DNA of 64,000 nt from NCBI RefSeq assembly GCF_032854445.1, contig NW_027018152.1:1-64000 (forward strand), given 5' to 3'. The notes below the pieces were generated by a model. The model was given only the letters and a program-made list of their open reading frames with translations. It made no database searches and was not told where the DNA came from. Shown here in pieces: positions 12,040 to 25,400 of this stretch. Position 1 is the stretch's first letter, and every line of letters begins with the position of its first letter. Source of the DNA: Liolophura sinensis (taxonomy: Eukaryota > Mollusca > Polyplacophora > Chitonida > Chitonidae). The translations under genes and the position numbers were made by a program.

Positions 12040-15000
12040 TATTCAACTTTTGATTATAAGTTATGTGCCCTTCGGTAGCCCAGAAGACGTCAAATCTTTG
12101 GGCCAAGCCCATTTAACTCACCCAGCAATTGTCTTATTTCTAAGTGCAAGACAATCTCAATGTCTTTATCTACGTGTAGAAAAACCACACCATTTGTACG
12201 TGAAAAACATAAGGTACTTGATACAGTCTGCTGTAAAAAGTACAACTGAACACTGACCCACTTCAGTAAGGTGCCAAAAGATGCGGAATTGAGCCAGGCA
12301 TCGGCAACTGTTGAAAAATTGCAAATTTCCCTGCTTTCCATGGAGTAAGAGCCGTCGCTACGCACGTGATTATGACATAAATGATCATTCAATTGTCACT
12401 ACAGGCAAAAGTATTGGCCGGAGAGCAACGCGGTTTGCACCATTCGACTTCTCGTCACAAAATACGTCGGATTAGCCTCTTACCAGCAGCACTGGAACAA
12501 TTTTTCCAATTTTGCATTTTTGCCTGGTCTTTTTGTTAATTGAAATCGGCTACACTGTACTCTGTACAATCGCGACTGATCATTACTATATTCAACTTTT
12601 GACTATAAGTTATGTGCCCTTCGGTAGCCCAGAAGACCTGAAATCTTTGGGCTAAGCCCATTTAACTCACCCAGCAATTGCCTTACTTCTAAGTGCAAGA
12701 CAATCTAAATGTCTTTATCTACGTGTAGAAAAACCACACCATTTTTACGTGAAAAACAAAAGGTACTTGATACAGTCTGCTGTAAAAAGTACAACTGAAC
12801 ACTCACTCCCTTCAGTAAGGTGCCAAAAGATTCGGAATTGAGCCAGGCATCGGCAGCTGTTGAAAAATTGCAAATTTCCCTGGTTTCCATGGAGTAAGAG
12901 CCGTTGCTGGGCACGTGATTATGACATAAATGATCATTCAATTGTCACTACAGCCAGGAGTATTGGTCGGAGAGCAACGCGGCTTGCACCATTCGATTTC
13001 TCGTCTCAAAATACGTCGGATTAGCCTCTTACCAGCAGCACTGGAACAGTTTTTCCACTTTTGCATTTTTACCTGGTCTTTTTGTTAATTGAAATCGGCT
13101 ACACTGTACTCTGTACAATCGCGACTGGTCATTATTATATTCAACTTTTGACTATAAGTTATGTGCCCTTCGGTAGCCCAGAAGACCTGAAATCTTTGGG
13201 CCAAGCCCATTTAACTCACCCAGCAATTGTCTTACTTCTAAGTGCAAGACAATCTCAATGTCTTTATCTACGTGTAGAAAAACCACACCATTTGTACGTG
13301 AAAAACAAAAGGTACTTGATACAGTCTGCTGTAAAAAGTACAACTGAACACTGACCCCCTTGAGTAAGGTGCCAAAAGATTCGGAATTGAGCCAGGCATC
13401 GGCAGCTGTTGAAAAATTGCAAATTTCCCTGGTTTCCATGGAGTAAGAGCCGTTGCTGGGCACGTGATTATGACACAAATGATCATTCAATTGTCGCTAC
13501 AGCCAAAAGTATTGGTCGGAGAGCAACGCGGATTGCACCATTCGATTTCTCGTCACAAAATACGTCGGATTAGCCTTCTACTAGTAGCACTGGAACAGTT
13601 TTCCCTCTTTTGCATTTTTACCTGGTCTTTTTGTTAATTGAAACCGGCTACACTGTACTCTGTACAATCGCGACTGGTCATTACTATATTCAACTTTTGA
13701 CTATAAGTTATGTGCCCTTCGGTGGCTCAGAAGACCTGAAATCTTTGGGCCAAGCCCATTTAACTCACCCAGCAATTGTCTTACTTCTAAGACCAAGACA
13801 ATCTCAATGTCTTTATCTACGTGTAGAAAAACCAGACCATTTGTACATAAAAAACACAAGGTACTTGATACAGTCTGCTGTAAAAAGTACAACTGAACAC
13901 TGACCCACTTCAGTAAGGTGCCAAAAGATGCGGAATTGAACCAGGTATCGGCAGTTGTTGAAAAATTGCAAATTTCCTTGGTTTCCATGGAGTAAGAGCC
14001 GTTGCTGGGCACGTGATTATGACATAAATGATCATTCAATTGTCACTACAGCCAAAAGTATTGGTCGGAGAGCAACGCGGTTTGCACCATTCGATTTCTC
14101 GTCACAAAATACGTCGGATTTGCCTCTTACCAGCAGCACTGGAACAGTTTTTCCACTTTTGCATTTTAGACTGGTCTTTGTGTTAATTGAAATCGGCTAC
14201 ACTGTACTCTGTACAATCGCGACTGGTCATTACTATATTCAACTTTTAATTATAAGTTATGTGCCCTTCGGTAGCCCAGAAGACGTCAAATCTTTGGGCC
14301 AAGCCCATTTAACTCACCCAGCAATTGTCTTACTTCTAAGTGCAAGACAATCTCAATGTCTTTATCTACGTGTAGAAAAACCACACCATTTGTACGTGAA
14401 AAACATAAGGTACTTGATACAGTCTGCTGTAAAAAGTACAACTGAACACTGACCCACTTCAGTAAGGTGCCAAAAGATGCGGAATTGAGCCAGGCATCGG
14501 CAGCTGTTGAAAAATTGCAAATTTCCCTGGTTTCCATGGAGTAAGAGCCGTCGCTACGCACGTGATTATGACATAAATGATCATTCAATTGTCACTACAG
14601 CCAAAAGTATTGGTCGGAGAGCAACGCGGTTTGCACCATTCGATTTCTCGTCACAAAATACGTCGGATTAGCCTCTTACCAGCAGCACTGGAACAATTTT
14701 TCCAATTTTGCATTTTTGCCTGGTCTTTGTGTTAATTGAAACCGGCTACACTGTACTCTGTACAATCGCGACTGGTCATTACTATATTCAACTTTTGACT
14801 ACAAGATATGTGCCCTTCGGTAGCCCAGAAGACCTGAAATTTTTGGGCCAAGCCCATTTAACTCACCCAGCAATTGTCTTACTTCTAAGTGCAAGACAAT
14901 CTCAATGTCTTTATCTACGTGTAGAAAAACCACACCATTTGTACGTGAAAAACACAAGGTACTTGATACAGTCTGCTGTAAAAAGTACAACTGAACACTG

Positions 15001-15333
15001 ACCCACTTCAGTAAGGTGCCAAAAGATGCGGAATTGAGCCAGGCATCGGCAGTTGTTGAAAAATTGCAAATTTCCCTGGTTTCCATGGAGTAAGAGCCGT
15101 TGCTGGGCACGTGATTATGACATAAATGATCATTCCATTGTCACTACAGGCAAAAGTATTGGTCGGAGAGCAACGCGGATTCCACCATTCGATTTCTCGT
15201 CACAACATACGTCGGATTAGTCTCTTACCAGCAGCACTGGAACAATTTTTCCACTTTTGCATTTTTACCTGGTCTTTTTGTTAATTGAAGCCGGCTACAC
15301 TGTACTCTGTACAATCGCGACTGGTCATTACTA
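12040..15333. repeat. 6-monomer higher-order repeat (3294 bp), copy 2
   Basis: Monomer starts are 12040, 12589, 13138, 13687, 14236 and 14785, in exact 549-bp register with copy 1. Differences are few: for example CAATCTAAATG and ATTTTTACGTG in the second monomer, and GCCAAAAG for GGCAAAAG in the fifth. Identity with copy 1 ends in the last third of the final monomer: copy 1 continues AATAGATCGG and CATTTTAGACTGG, copy 2 continues GGATTCCACC and ACAACATACG. The near identity implies a recent duplication. Confidence 0.92.
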
Positions 15334-18076
15334 TATTCAACTTTTGACTATAAGTTATATGCCCTTCGGTAGCTCAGAAGACGTCAAATCTTTGGGCCAA
15401 GCCCATTTAACTCACCGAGCAATTGTCTTACTTCTAAGTCCAAGACAATCTCAATGTATTTATCTACGTGTAGAAAAACCACACCATTTGTACATAAATA
15501 ACACAAGGTACTTGATACAGTCTGCTGTAAAAAGTACAACTAAACACTGACCCACATTTATAAGGTGCCAAAAGATGCGGAATTGAGCCAGGCATCGGCA
15601 GCTGTTGAAAAATTGCAAATTTCCCTGGTTTCCATGGAGTAAGAGCCGTTGCTACGCGCGTGATTATGACATAAATGATCATTCAATTGTCGCTACAGCC
15701 AAAAGTATTGGTCGGAGAGCAACGCGGATTGCACCATTCGATTTCTCGTCACAAAATACGTCGGATTAGCCTCTTACTAGTAGCACTGGAACAGTTTTTC
15801 CACTTTTGCATTTTTGCCTGGTCTTTTTGTTAATTGAAACTCGCTACACTGTACTCTGTACAATCGCGACTGGTCATTACTATATTCAACTTTTGACTAT
15901 AAGTTATGTGCCCTTCGGTAGCTCAGAAGACCTGAAATCTTTGGGCCAAGCCCATTTAACTCATCCAGCAATTGTTTTACTTCTAAGTCCAAGACAATCT
16001 CAATGTCTTTATTTACGTGTAGAAAAACCAGACCATTTGTACATAAAAAACACAAGGTACTTGATACAGTCTGCTGTAAAAAGTACAACTAAACACTGAC
16101 CCACATTTATAAGGTGCCAAAAGATACGGAATTGGGCCAGGCATCGGCAGGTGTTAAAAATTGCAAATATCCCTGGTTTCCATGGAGTAAGAGCCGTTGC
16201 TGGGCACGTGATTATGACATCAATAATCATTGAATTGTCGCTACAGCCAAAGTATTGGTCGGAGAGCAACGCGGATTGCACCATTCGATTTCTCGTCACA
16301 AAATACGTCGGATTAGCCTCTTACCAGCAGCACTGGAACAGTTTTTCCACTTTTGCATTTTTACCTCGTCTTTTTGTTAATTGAAATCGGCTAAACTGTA
16401 CTCTGTACAATCGCGACTGGTCATTACTATATTCAACTTTTGACTATAAGTTATGTGCCCTTCGGTAGCCCAGAAGACCTGAAATCTTTGGGCCAAGCCC
16501 ATTTAACTCACCCAGCAATTCTCTTACTTCTAAGTGCAAGACAATCTCAATGTCTTTATCTACGTGTAGAAAAACCACACCATTTGTACGTGAAAAACAC
16601 AAGGTACTTGATACAGTCTGCTGTAAAATGTACAACTGACCACAGACCCACATGAATAAGGTGCCAAAAGATGCGGAATTGAGCCAGGTATCGGCAGCTG
16701 TTGAAAAATTGCAAATTTCCCTGGTTTCCATGGAGTAAGAGCCGTTGCTGTGCACGTGATTATGACATCAATGATCATTCAATTGTCACTACAGGCAAAA
16801 GTATTGGTCGGACAGCAACGCGGTTTGCACCATTCGATTTCTCGTCACAAAATACGTCGGATTAGCCTCTTACCAGCAGCACTGGAACAATTTTTCCAAT
16901 TTTGCATTTTTACCTGATCTTTTTGTTAATTGAAGCCGGCTACACTGTACTCTGTACAAACGCGACTGGTCATCACTATATTCAACTTTTGACTTTAAGT
17001 TATATGCCCTTCCGTAGCTCAGAAGACGTCAAATCTTTGGGCCAAGACCATTTAACTCACCCAGCAATTGTCTTACTTCTAAGTCCAAGACAATCTCAAT
17101 GTCTTTATCTACGTGTAGAAAAACCACACCATTTGTACATAAAAAACACAAGGTACTTGATACAGTCTGCTGTAAAAAGTACAACTAAACACTGACCCAC
17201 CTTTATAAGGTGCCAAAAGATGCGGAATTGAGCCAGGCATCGGCAGCTGTTGAAAAATTGCAAATTTCCCTGGTTTCCATGGAGTAAGAGCCGTTGCTGG
17301 GCACGTGATTATGACATAAATGATCATTCAATTGTCGCTACAGCCAAAAGTATTAGTCGGAGAGCAACGCGGATTGCACCATTCGATTTCTCGTCACAAA
17401 ATACGTCGGATTAGCCTTCTACTAGTAGCACTGGAACAGTTTTTCCACTTTTGCATTTTTGCCTGGTCTTTTTGTTAATTGAAATCGGCTACACTGTACT
17501 CTGTACAATCGCGACTGGTCATTACTATATTCAACTTTTGACTATAAGTTATGTGCCCTTCGGTAGCCCAGAAGACGTCAAATCTTTGGGCTCAGCCCAT
17601 TTAACTCACCCAGCAATTGTCTTACTTCTAAGTCCAAGGCAATCTCAATGTCTTTATCTACGTGTAGGAAAACAACACCATTTGTACGTGAAAAACACAA
17701 GGTACTTGATACAGTCTGCTGTAAAATGTACAACTGAACACTGACCCACTTCAGTAAGGTGCCAAAAGATTCGGAATTGGGCCAGGCATCGGCAGCTGGT
17801 GAAAAATTGCAAATTTCCCTGGTTTCCATGGAGTAAGAGCCGTTGCTACGCACGTGATTATGACATCAATGATCATTCAATTGTCGCTACAGCCAAAAGT
17901 ATTGGTCGGAGAGCAACGCGGATTGCACCATTCGATTTCTCGTCACAAAATACGTCGGATTAGCCTCTTACTAGTAGCACTGGAACAGTTTTTCCACTTT
18001 TGCATTTTTGCCTGGTCTTTTTGTTAATTGAAACTGGCTACACTGTACTCTGTACAATCGCGACTGGTCATTACTA
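15334..18076. repeat. Mixed monomers without clear higher-order period
   Basis: Monomer starts are 15334, 15883, 16430, 16979 and 17528. The first and fourth are related: both are preceded by GAAGCCGGCTACAC and carry TATATGCCCTTC and AGCTCAGAAGACGTC. This suggests a faint 3-monomer spacing of 1645 bp. The third carries the CTGACCACAGACCCACATG allele together with AAAATGTAC. The monomer at 15883 is 547 bp because of two deletions (GTTAAAAATTGC, GCCAAAGTATT). Confidence 0.85.
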
Positions 18077-19721
18077 TATTCAACTTTTGACTATAAGTTA
18101 TGTGCCCTTCGGTAGCTCAGAAGACCTGAAATCTTTGGGCTAAGCCCATTTAACTCACCCAGCAATTGTCTTACTTCTAAGTCAAGACAATCTCAATGTC
18201 TTTATCTACGTGTAGAAAAACCAGACCATTTGTACTTAAAAAACACAAGGTACTTGATACAGTCTGCTGTAAAAAGTACAACTAAACACTGACCCACATT
18301 TATAAGGTGCCAAAAGATGTGGAATTGGGCCAGTCATCGGCAGCCTGTTAAAAAAATTGCAAATATCCCTGGTTTCCATGGAGTAAGAGCCGTTGCTGGG
18401 CACGTGATTATGACATAAATGATCATTCAGTTGTCACTACAGCCAAAAGTATTGGTCGGAGAGCAACGCGGTTTGCACCATTTGATTTCTCGTCACAAAA
18501 TACGTCGGATTAGTCTCTTACCAGCAGCACTGGAACAATTTTTCCAATTTTGCATTTTACCTGGTCTTTTTGTTAATTGAAATCGGCTACACTGTACTCT
18601 GTACAATCGCGACTGGTCATTACTATATTCAACTTTTGGCTATAAGTTATGTGCCCTTCGGTAGCTCAGAAGACCTTAAATCTTTGGCCAAGCCCATTTA
18701 ACTCACCGAGCAATTGTCTTACTTCTAAGTCCAAGACAATCTCAATGTCTTTATCTACGTGTAGAAAAACCAGACCATTTGTACTTAAAAACACCAAGGT
18801 ACTTGATACAGTCTGCTGTAAAAAGTACAACTAAACACTGACCCACATTTATAAGTGCCAAAAGATGTGGAATTGGGCCAGGCATCGGCAGCTGTTAAAA
18901 AAATTGCAAATATCCCTGGTTTCCATGGAGTAAGAGCCGTTGCTGGCACGTGATTATGACATAAATGATCATTCAGTTGTCACTACAGCCAAAAGTATTG
19001 GTCGGAGAGCAACGCGGTTTGCACCATTTGATTTCTCGTCACAAAATACGTCGGATTAGTCTCTTACCAGCAGCACTGGAACAATTTTTCCAATTTTGCA
19101 TTTTTACCTGGTCTTTTTGTTAATTGAAATCGGCTACACTGTACTCTGTACAATCGCGACTGGTCATTACTATATTCAACTTTTGGCTATAAGTTATGTG
19201 CCCTTCGGTAGCTCAGAAGACCTTAAATCTTTGGGCCAAGCCCATTTAACTCACCGAGCAATTGTCTTACTTCTAAGTCCAAGACAATCTCAATGTCTTT
19301 ATCTACGTGTAGAAAAACCACACCATTTGTACTTAAAAAACACAAGGTACTTGATACAGTCTGCTGTAAAAAGTACAACTAAACACTGACCCACATTTAT
19401 AAGGTGCCAAAAGATGTGGAATTGGGCCAGGCATCGGCAGCTGTTAAAAAATTGCAAATATCCCTGGTTTCCATGGAGTAAGAGCCGTTGCTGGGCACGT
19501 GATTATGACATAAATGATCATTCAAATGTCACTACAGCCAAAAGTATTGGTCGGAGAGCAACGCGGATTGCACCATTCGATTTCTCGTCACAAAATACGT
19601 CGGATTAGCCTCTTACCAGCAGCACTGGAACAGTTTTTCAACTTTTGCATTTTTACCTGGTCTTTTTGTTAATTGAAATCGGCTACACTGTACTCTGTAC
19701 AATCGCGACTGGTCATTACTA
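18077..19721. repeat. Local one-monomer tandem duplication
   Basis: Monomer starts are 18077, 18626 and 19173. The second half of the first matches the second half of the second (CATTCAGTTGTCAC, ACCATTTGATTTC, AGTCTCTTACC). The first half of the second matches the first half of the third (TTTTGGCTATAAG, GACCTTAAATC, CACCGAGC, TACTTAAAAA). A single 549-bp unit straddling the phase boundary was therefore duplicated. Several one-base losses occur here (GTCAAGAC, TTGGCCAAG, ATAAGTGCC, GCTGGCACG), which may be consensus errors. Confidence 0.85.
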
Positions 19722-20820
19722 TATTCAACTTTTGACGATAAGTTATGTGCCCTTCGGTAGCCCAGAAGACCTGAAATCTTTGGGCTAAGCCCATTTAACT
19801 CACCCAGCAATTGCCTTTCTTCTAAGTGCAAGACAATCTCAATGTCTTTATCTACGTGTAGAAAAACCACACCATTTGTACGTGAAAAACACAAGGTACT
19901 TGATACAGTCTGCTGTAAAAAGTACAACTGAACACTGACCCACTTCAGTAAGGTCCCAAAAGATGCAGAATTGAGCCAGGCATCGGCAGCTGTTGAAAAA
20001 TTGCAAATTTCCCTGGTTTCCATGGAGTAAGAGCCGTTGCTGGGCACGTGATTATGACATAAATGATCATTCAATTGTCACTACAGGTAAAAGTATTGAT
20101 CGGAGAGCAACGCGGTTTGCACCATTCGATTTCTCGTCACAAAAATACGTCGGATTAGCCTCTTACCAGCAGCACTGGAACAGTTTTTCCACTTTTGCAT
20201 TTTTACCTGGTCTTTTTGTTAATTGAAACCGGCTACACTGCACTTTGTACAATCGCGACTGGTCATTACTATATTCAACTTTTGACTATAAGTTATGTGC
20301 CCTTCGGTAGCCCAGAAGACCTGAAATCTTTGGGCTAAGCCCATTTAACTCACCCAGCAATTGCCTTACTTCTAAGTGCAAGACAATCTCAATGTCTTTA
20401 TCTACGTGTAGAAAAACCACACCATTTGTACGTGAAAAACACAAGGTACTTGATACAGTCTGCTGTAAAAAGTACAACTGAACACTGACCCACTTCAGTA
20501 AGGTCCCAAAAGATGCAGAATTGAGCCAGGCATCGGCAGCTGTTGAAAAATTGCAAATTTCCCTGGTTTCCATGGAGTAAGAGCCGTTGCTGGGCACGTG
20601 ATTATGACATAAATGATCATTCAGTTGTCACTACAGCCAAAAGTATTGGTCGGAGAGCAACGCGGTTTGCACCATTTGATTTCTCGTCACAAAATACGTC
20701 GGATTAGTCTCTTACCAGCAGCACTGGAACAATTTTTCCAATTTTGCATTTTTACCTGGTCTTTTTGTTAATTGAAATCGGCTACACAGTACTCTGTACA
20801 ATCGCGACTGGTCATTACTA
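19722..20820. repeat. Near-identical monomer pair
   Basis: Monomers starting at 19722 and 20272 share GGTCCCAAAAGATGCAG, found elsewhere only in the monomer at 48265. The first continues with ATTGATCGG and the second is preceded by CACTGCACTTTG, and the pair at 47716/48265 shows nearly the same combination (ATTGATCGG then CACTGCACTCTG). This links two places 28 kb apart. Confidence 0.85.
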
Positions 20821-22466
20821 TATTCAACTTTTGACTATAAGTTATGTGCCCTTCGGTAGCTCAGAAGACGTCAAATCTTTGGGCCAAGCCCATTTAACTC
20901 ACCGAGCAATTGTCTTACTTCTAAGTCCAAGACAATCTCAATGTCTTTATCTACGTGTAGAAAAACCACACCATTTGTACATAAAAAACACAAGGTATTT
21001 GATACAGTCTGCTGTAAAAAGTACAACTAAACACTGACCCACATTTATAAGATGCCAAAGATGCGGAATTGGGCCAGGCATCGGCAGCTGTTAAAAAATT
21101 GCAAATATCCCTGGTTTCCATGGAGTAAGAGCCGTTGCTGTGCTCGTGATTATGACATCAATGATCATTGAATTGTCGCTACAGCCAAAAGTATTGGTCG
21201 GAGAGCAACGCGGTTTGCACCATTCGATTTGTCGTCACAAAATACGTCGGATTAGCCTCTTACCAGCAGCACTGGAACAGTTTTTCCACTTTTGCATTTT
21301 TGCCTGGTCTTTTTGTTAATTGAAACCGGCTATACTGTACTCTGTACAATCGCGACTGGTCATTACTATATTCAACTTTTGACTATAAGTTATGTGCCCT
21401 TCGGTAGCCCAGAAGACCTGAAATGTTTCGGCCAAGCCCATTTAACTCACCCAGTAATTGTCTTACTTCTAAGTGCAAGACAATCTCAATGTCTTTATCT
21501 ACGTGTAGAAAAACCACACCATTTGTACGTGGAAAACACAAGGTACTTGATACAGTCTGCTGTAAAAAGTACAACTGAACACTGACCCACTTCAGTAAGG
21601 TGCCAAAAGATGCGGAATTGAGCCAGGCATCGGCAGCTGTTGAAAAATTGCAAATTTTCTTGGTTTCCATGGAGTAAGAGCCGTTGCTGGGCACGTGATT
21701 ATGACATCAATATTCATTGAATTGTCGCTACAGCCAAAAGTATTGGTCGGAGAGTAACGCGGATTGCACCATTCGATTTCTCGTCACAAAATACGTCGGA
21801 TTAGCCTCTTACCAGCAGCACTGGAATAGTTTTTCCACTTTTGCATTTTTGCCTGGTCTTTTTGTTAATTGAAATCGGCTACACTGTACTCTGTACAATC
21901 GCGACTGGTCATTACTATATTCAACTTTTGACTACAAGCTATGTGCCCTTCGGTAGTCCAGAAGACGTCAAATCTTTCGGCTAAGCCCATTTAACTCACC
22001 CAGCAATTGTCTTACTTCTAAGTGCAAGACAATCTCAATGTCTTTATCTACGTGTAGAAAAACCACACCATTTGTACGTGAAAAACACAAGGTACTTGAT
22101 ACAGTCTGCTGTAAAAAGTACAACTGACCACAGACCCACATGAATAAGGTGCCAAAAGATGCGGAATTGAGCCAGGTATCGGCAGCTGTTGAAAGATTGC
22201 AAGTTTCCCTGGTTTCCATGGAGTAAGAGCCGTTGCTATGCACGTAATTATGACTTAAATGATCATTTAATTGTCACTACAGGCAAAAGTATTGGTCGGA
22301 GAGCAACGCGGTTTGCACCATTCGATTTGTCGTCACAAAATACGTCGGATTAGCCTCTTACCAGCAGCACTGGAACAATTTTTCCAATTTTGCATTTTTG
22401 CCTGGTCTTTTTGTTAATTGAAATCGGCTACACTGTACTCTGTACAATCGCGACTGGTCATTACTA
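20821..22466. repeat. Lead-in monomers of the 5/10-monomer domain (types A, B, C)
   Basis: Monomer starts are 20821 (A), 21369 (B) and 21918 (C). Type A is 548 bp because of a fixed deletion giving ATGCCAAAGATGCGG, with AGCTCAGAAGACGTC and CACCGAGC. Type B has CACCCAGTAATTG, ACGTGGAAAACAC and TCAATATTCATTG. Type C has GACTACAAGCTATG, CTGACCACAGACC and GAAAGATTGCAAG. All three reappear downstream in the same order. Confidence 0.88.
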
Positions 22467-25400
22467 TATTCAACTTTTGACTATAAATTTTGTGCCCTTC
22501 GGTAGCCCAGAAGACGTCAAATCTTTGGGCCAAGCCCATTTAACTCACCCAGCAATTGTCTTACTTCTAAGTCCAAGACAATCTCAATGTCTTTATCTAC
22601 GTGTAGAAAAACTACACCATTTGTACATGAAAAACACAAGGTACTTGATACAGTCTGCTGTAAAAAGTACAACTGAACACTGACCCACTTCAGTAAGGTG
22701 CCAAAAGATTCGGAATTGAGCCAGGCATCGGCAGCTGTTGAAAGATTGCAAATTTCCCTGGTTTCCATGGAGTAAGAGCCGTTGCTATGCACGTGATTAT
22801 GACTTAAATGATCATTTAATTGTCACTACAGGCAAAAGTATTGGTCGGAGAGCAACGCGGTTTGCACCATTCGATTTGTCGTCACAAAATACGTCGGATT
22901 AGCCTCTTACCAGCAGCACTGGAACAATTTTTCCAATTTTGCATTTTTGCCGGGTCTTTTTGTTAATTGAAACTCGCTAACTGTACTCTGTACAATCGAG
23001 ACTGGTCATTACTATATTCAACTTTTGACTATAAGTTATGTGCCCTTCGGTAGCTCAGAAGACCTGAAATCTTTGGGCCAAGCCCATTTAACTCACCCAG
23101 CAATTGTCTTACTTCTAAGTCAAAGACAATCTCAATGTCTTTATCTACGTGTAGAAAAACCACACCATTTGTACATAAAAAACACAAGGTACTTGATACA
23201 GTCTGCTGTAAAAAGTACAACTAAACACTGACCCACATTTATAAGGTGCCAAAAGATACGGAATTTGGCCAGGCATCGGCAGGTGTTAAAAAATTGCAAA
23301 TATCCCTGGTTTCCATGGAGTAAGAGCCGTTGCTGGGCACGTGATTATGACATCAATAATCATTGAATTGTCCCTACAGCCAAAAGTATTGGTCGGAGAG
23401 CAACGCGGTTTGCACCATTCGATTTCTCGTCACAAAATACGTCGGATTAGCCTCTTACTAGTAGCACTGCAACAGTTTTTCCACTTTTGCATTTTTGCCT
23501 GGTCTTTTTGTTAATTGAAACTCGCTAACTGTACTCTGTACAATCGCGACTGGTCATTACTATATTCAACTTTTGACTATAAGTTATGTGCCCTTCGGTA
23601 GCTCAGAAGACCTGAAATCTTTGGGCTAAGCCCATTTAACTCACCCAGCAATTGCCTTACTTCTAAGTGCAAGACAATCTCAATGTCTTTATCTACGCGT
23701 AGAAAAACCAGACCATTTGTACTTAAAAAACACAAGGTACTTGATACAGTCTGCTGTAAAAAGTACAACTAAACACTGACCCACATTTATAAGGTGCCAA
23801 AAGATGTGGAATTGGGCCAGTCATCGGCAGCTGTTAAAAAATTGCAAATATCCCTGGTTTCCATGGAGTAAGAGCCGTTGCTGGGCACGTGATTATGACA
23901 TAAATGATCATTCAGTTGTCACTACAGCCAAACGTATTGGTCGGAGAGCAACGCGGTTTGCACCATTTGATTTCTCGTCACAAAATACGTCGGATTAGTC
24001 TCTTACCAGCAGCACTGGAACAATTTTTCCAATTTTGCATTTTTACCTGGTCTTTTTGTTAATTGAAATCGGCTACACAGTACTCTGTACAATCGCGACT
24101 GGTCATTACTATATTCAACTTTTGACTATAAGTTATGTGCCCTTCGGTAGCTCAGAAGACGTCAAATCTTTGGGCCAAGCCCATTTAACTCACCGAGCAA
24201 TTGTCTTACTTCTAAGTCCAAGACAATCTCAATGTCTTTATCTACGTGTAGAAAAACCACACCATTTGTACATAAAAAACACAAGGTATTTGATACAGTC
24301 TGCTGTAAAAAGTACAACTAAACACTGACCCACATTTATAAGATGCCAAAGATGCGGAATTGGGCCAGGCATCGGCAGCTGTTAAAAAATTGCAAATATC
24401 CCTGGTTTCCATGGAGTAAGAGCCGTTGCTGTGCTCGTGATTATGACATCAATGATCATTGAATTGTCGCTACAGCCAAAAGTATTGGTCGGAGAGCAAC
24501 GCGGTTTGCACCATTCGATTTGTCGTCACAAAATACGTCGGATTAGCCTCTTACCAGCAGCACTGGAAGAGTTTTTCCACTTTTGCATTTTTGCCTGGTC
24601 TTTTTGTTAATTGAAACCGGCTATACTGTACTCTGTACAATCGCGACTGGTCATTACTATATTCAACTTTTGACTATAAGTTATGTGCCCTTCGGTAGCC
24701 CAGAAGACCTGAAATCTTTCGGCCAAGCCCATTTAACTCACCCAGTAATTGTCTTACTTCTAAGTGCAAGACAATCTCAATGTCTTTATCTACGTGTAGA
24801 AAAACCACACCATTTGTACGTGGAAAACACAAGGTACTTGATACAGTCTGCTGTAAAAAGTACAACTGAACACTGACCCACTTCAGTAAGGTGCCAAAAG
24901 ATGCGGAATTGAGCCAGGCATCGGCAGCTGTTGAAAAATTGCAAATTTCCTTGGTTTCCATGGAGTAAGAGCCGTTGCTGGGCACGTGATTATGACATCA
25001 ATATTCATTGAATTGTCGCTACAGCCAAAAGTATTGGTCGGAGAGTAACGCGGATTGCACCATTCGATTTCTCGTCACAAAATACGTCGGATTAGCCTCT
25101 TACCAGCAGCACTGGAACAGTTTTTCCACTTTTGCATTTTTGCCTGGTCTTTTTGTTAATTGAAATCGGCTACACTGTACTCTGTACAATCGCGACTGGT
25201 CATTACTATATTCAACTTTTGACTACAAGCTATGTGCCCTTCGGTAGCCCAGAAGACGTCAAATCTTTCGGCTAAGCCCATTTAACTCACCCAGCAATTG
25301 TCTTACTTCTAAGTGCAAGACAATCTCAATGTCTTTATCTACGTGTAGAAAAACCACACCATTTGTACGTGAAAAACACAAGGTACTTGATACAGTCTGC

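Noticed and set aside
19613-20074. 153-codon minus-strand open frame
   Set aside because: It is a single-copy extension created by TTTTGACGATAAG replacing GACTATAAG, which removes the usual TAG. No family resemblance and no repetition elsewhere.
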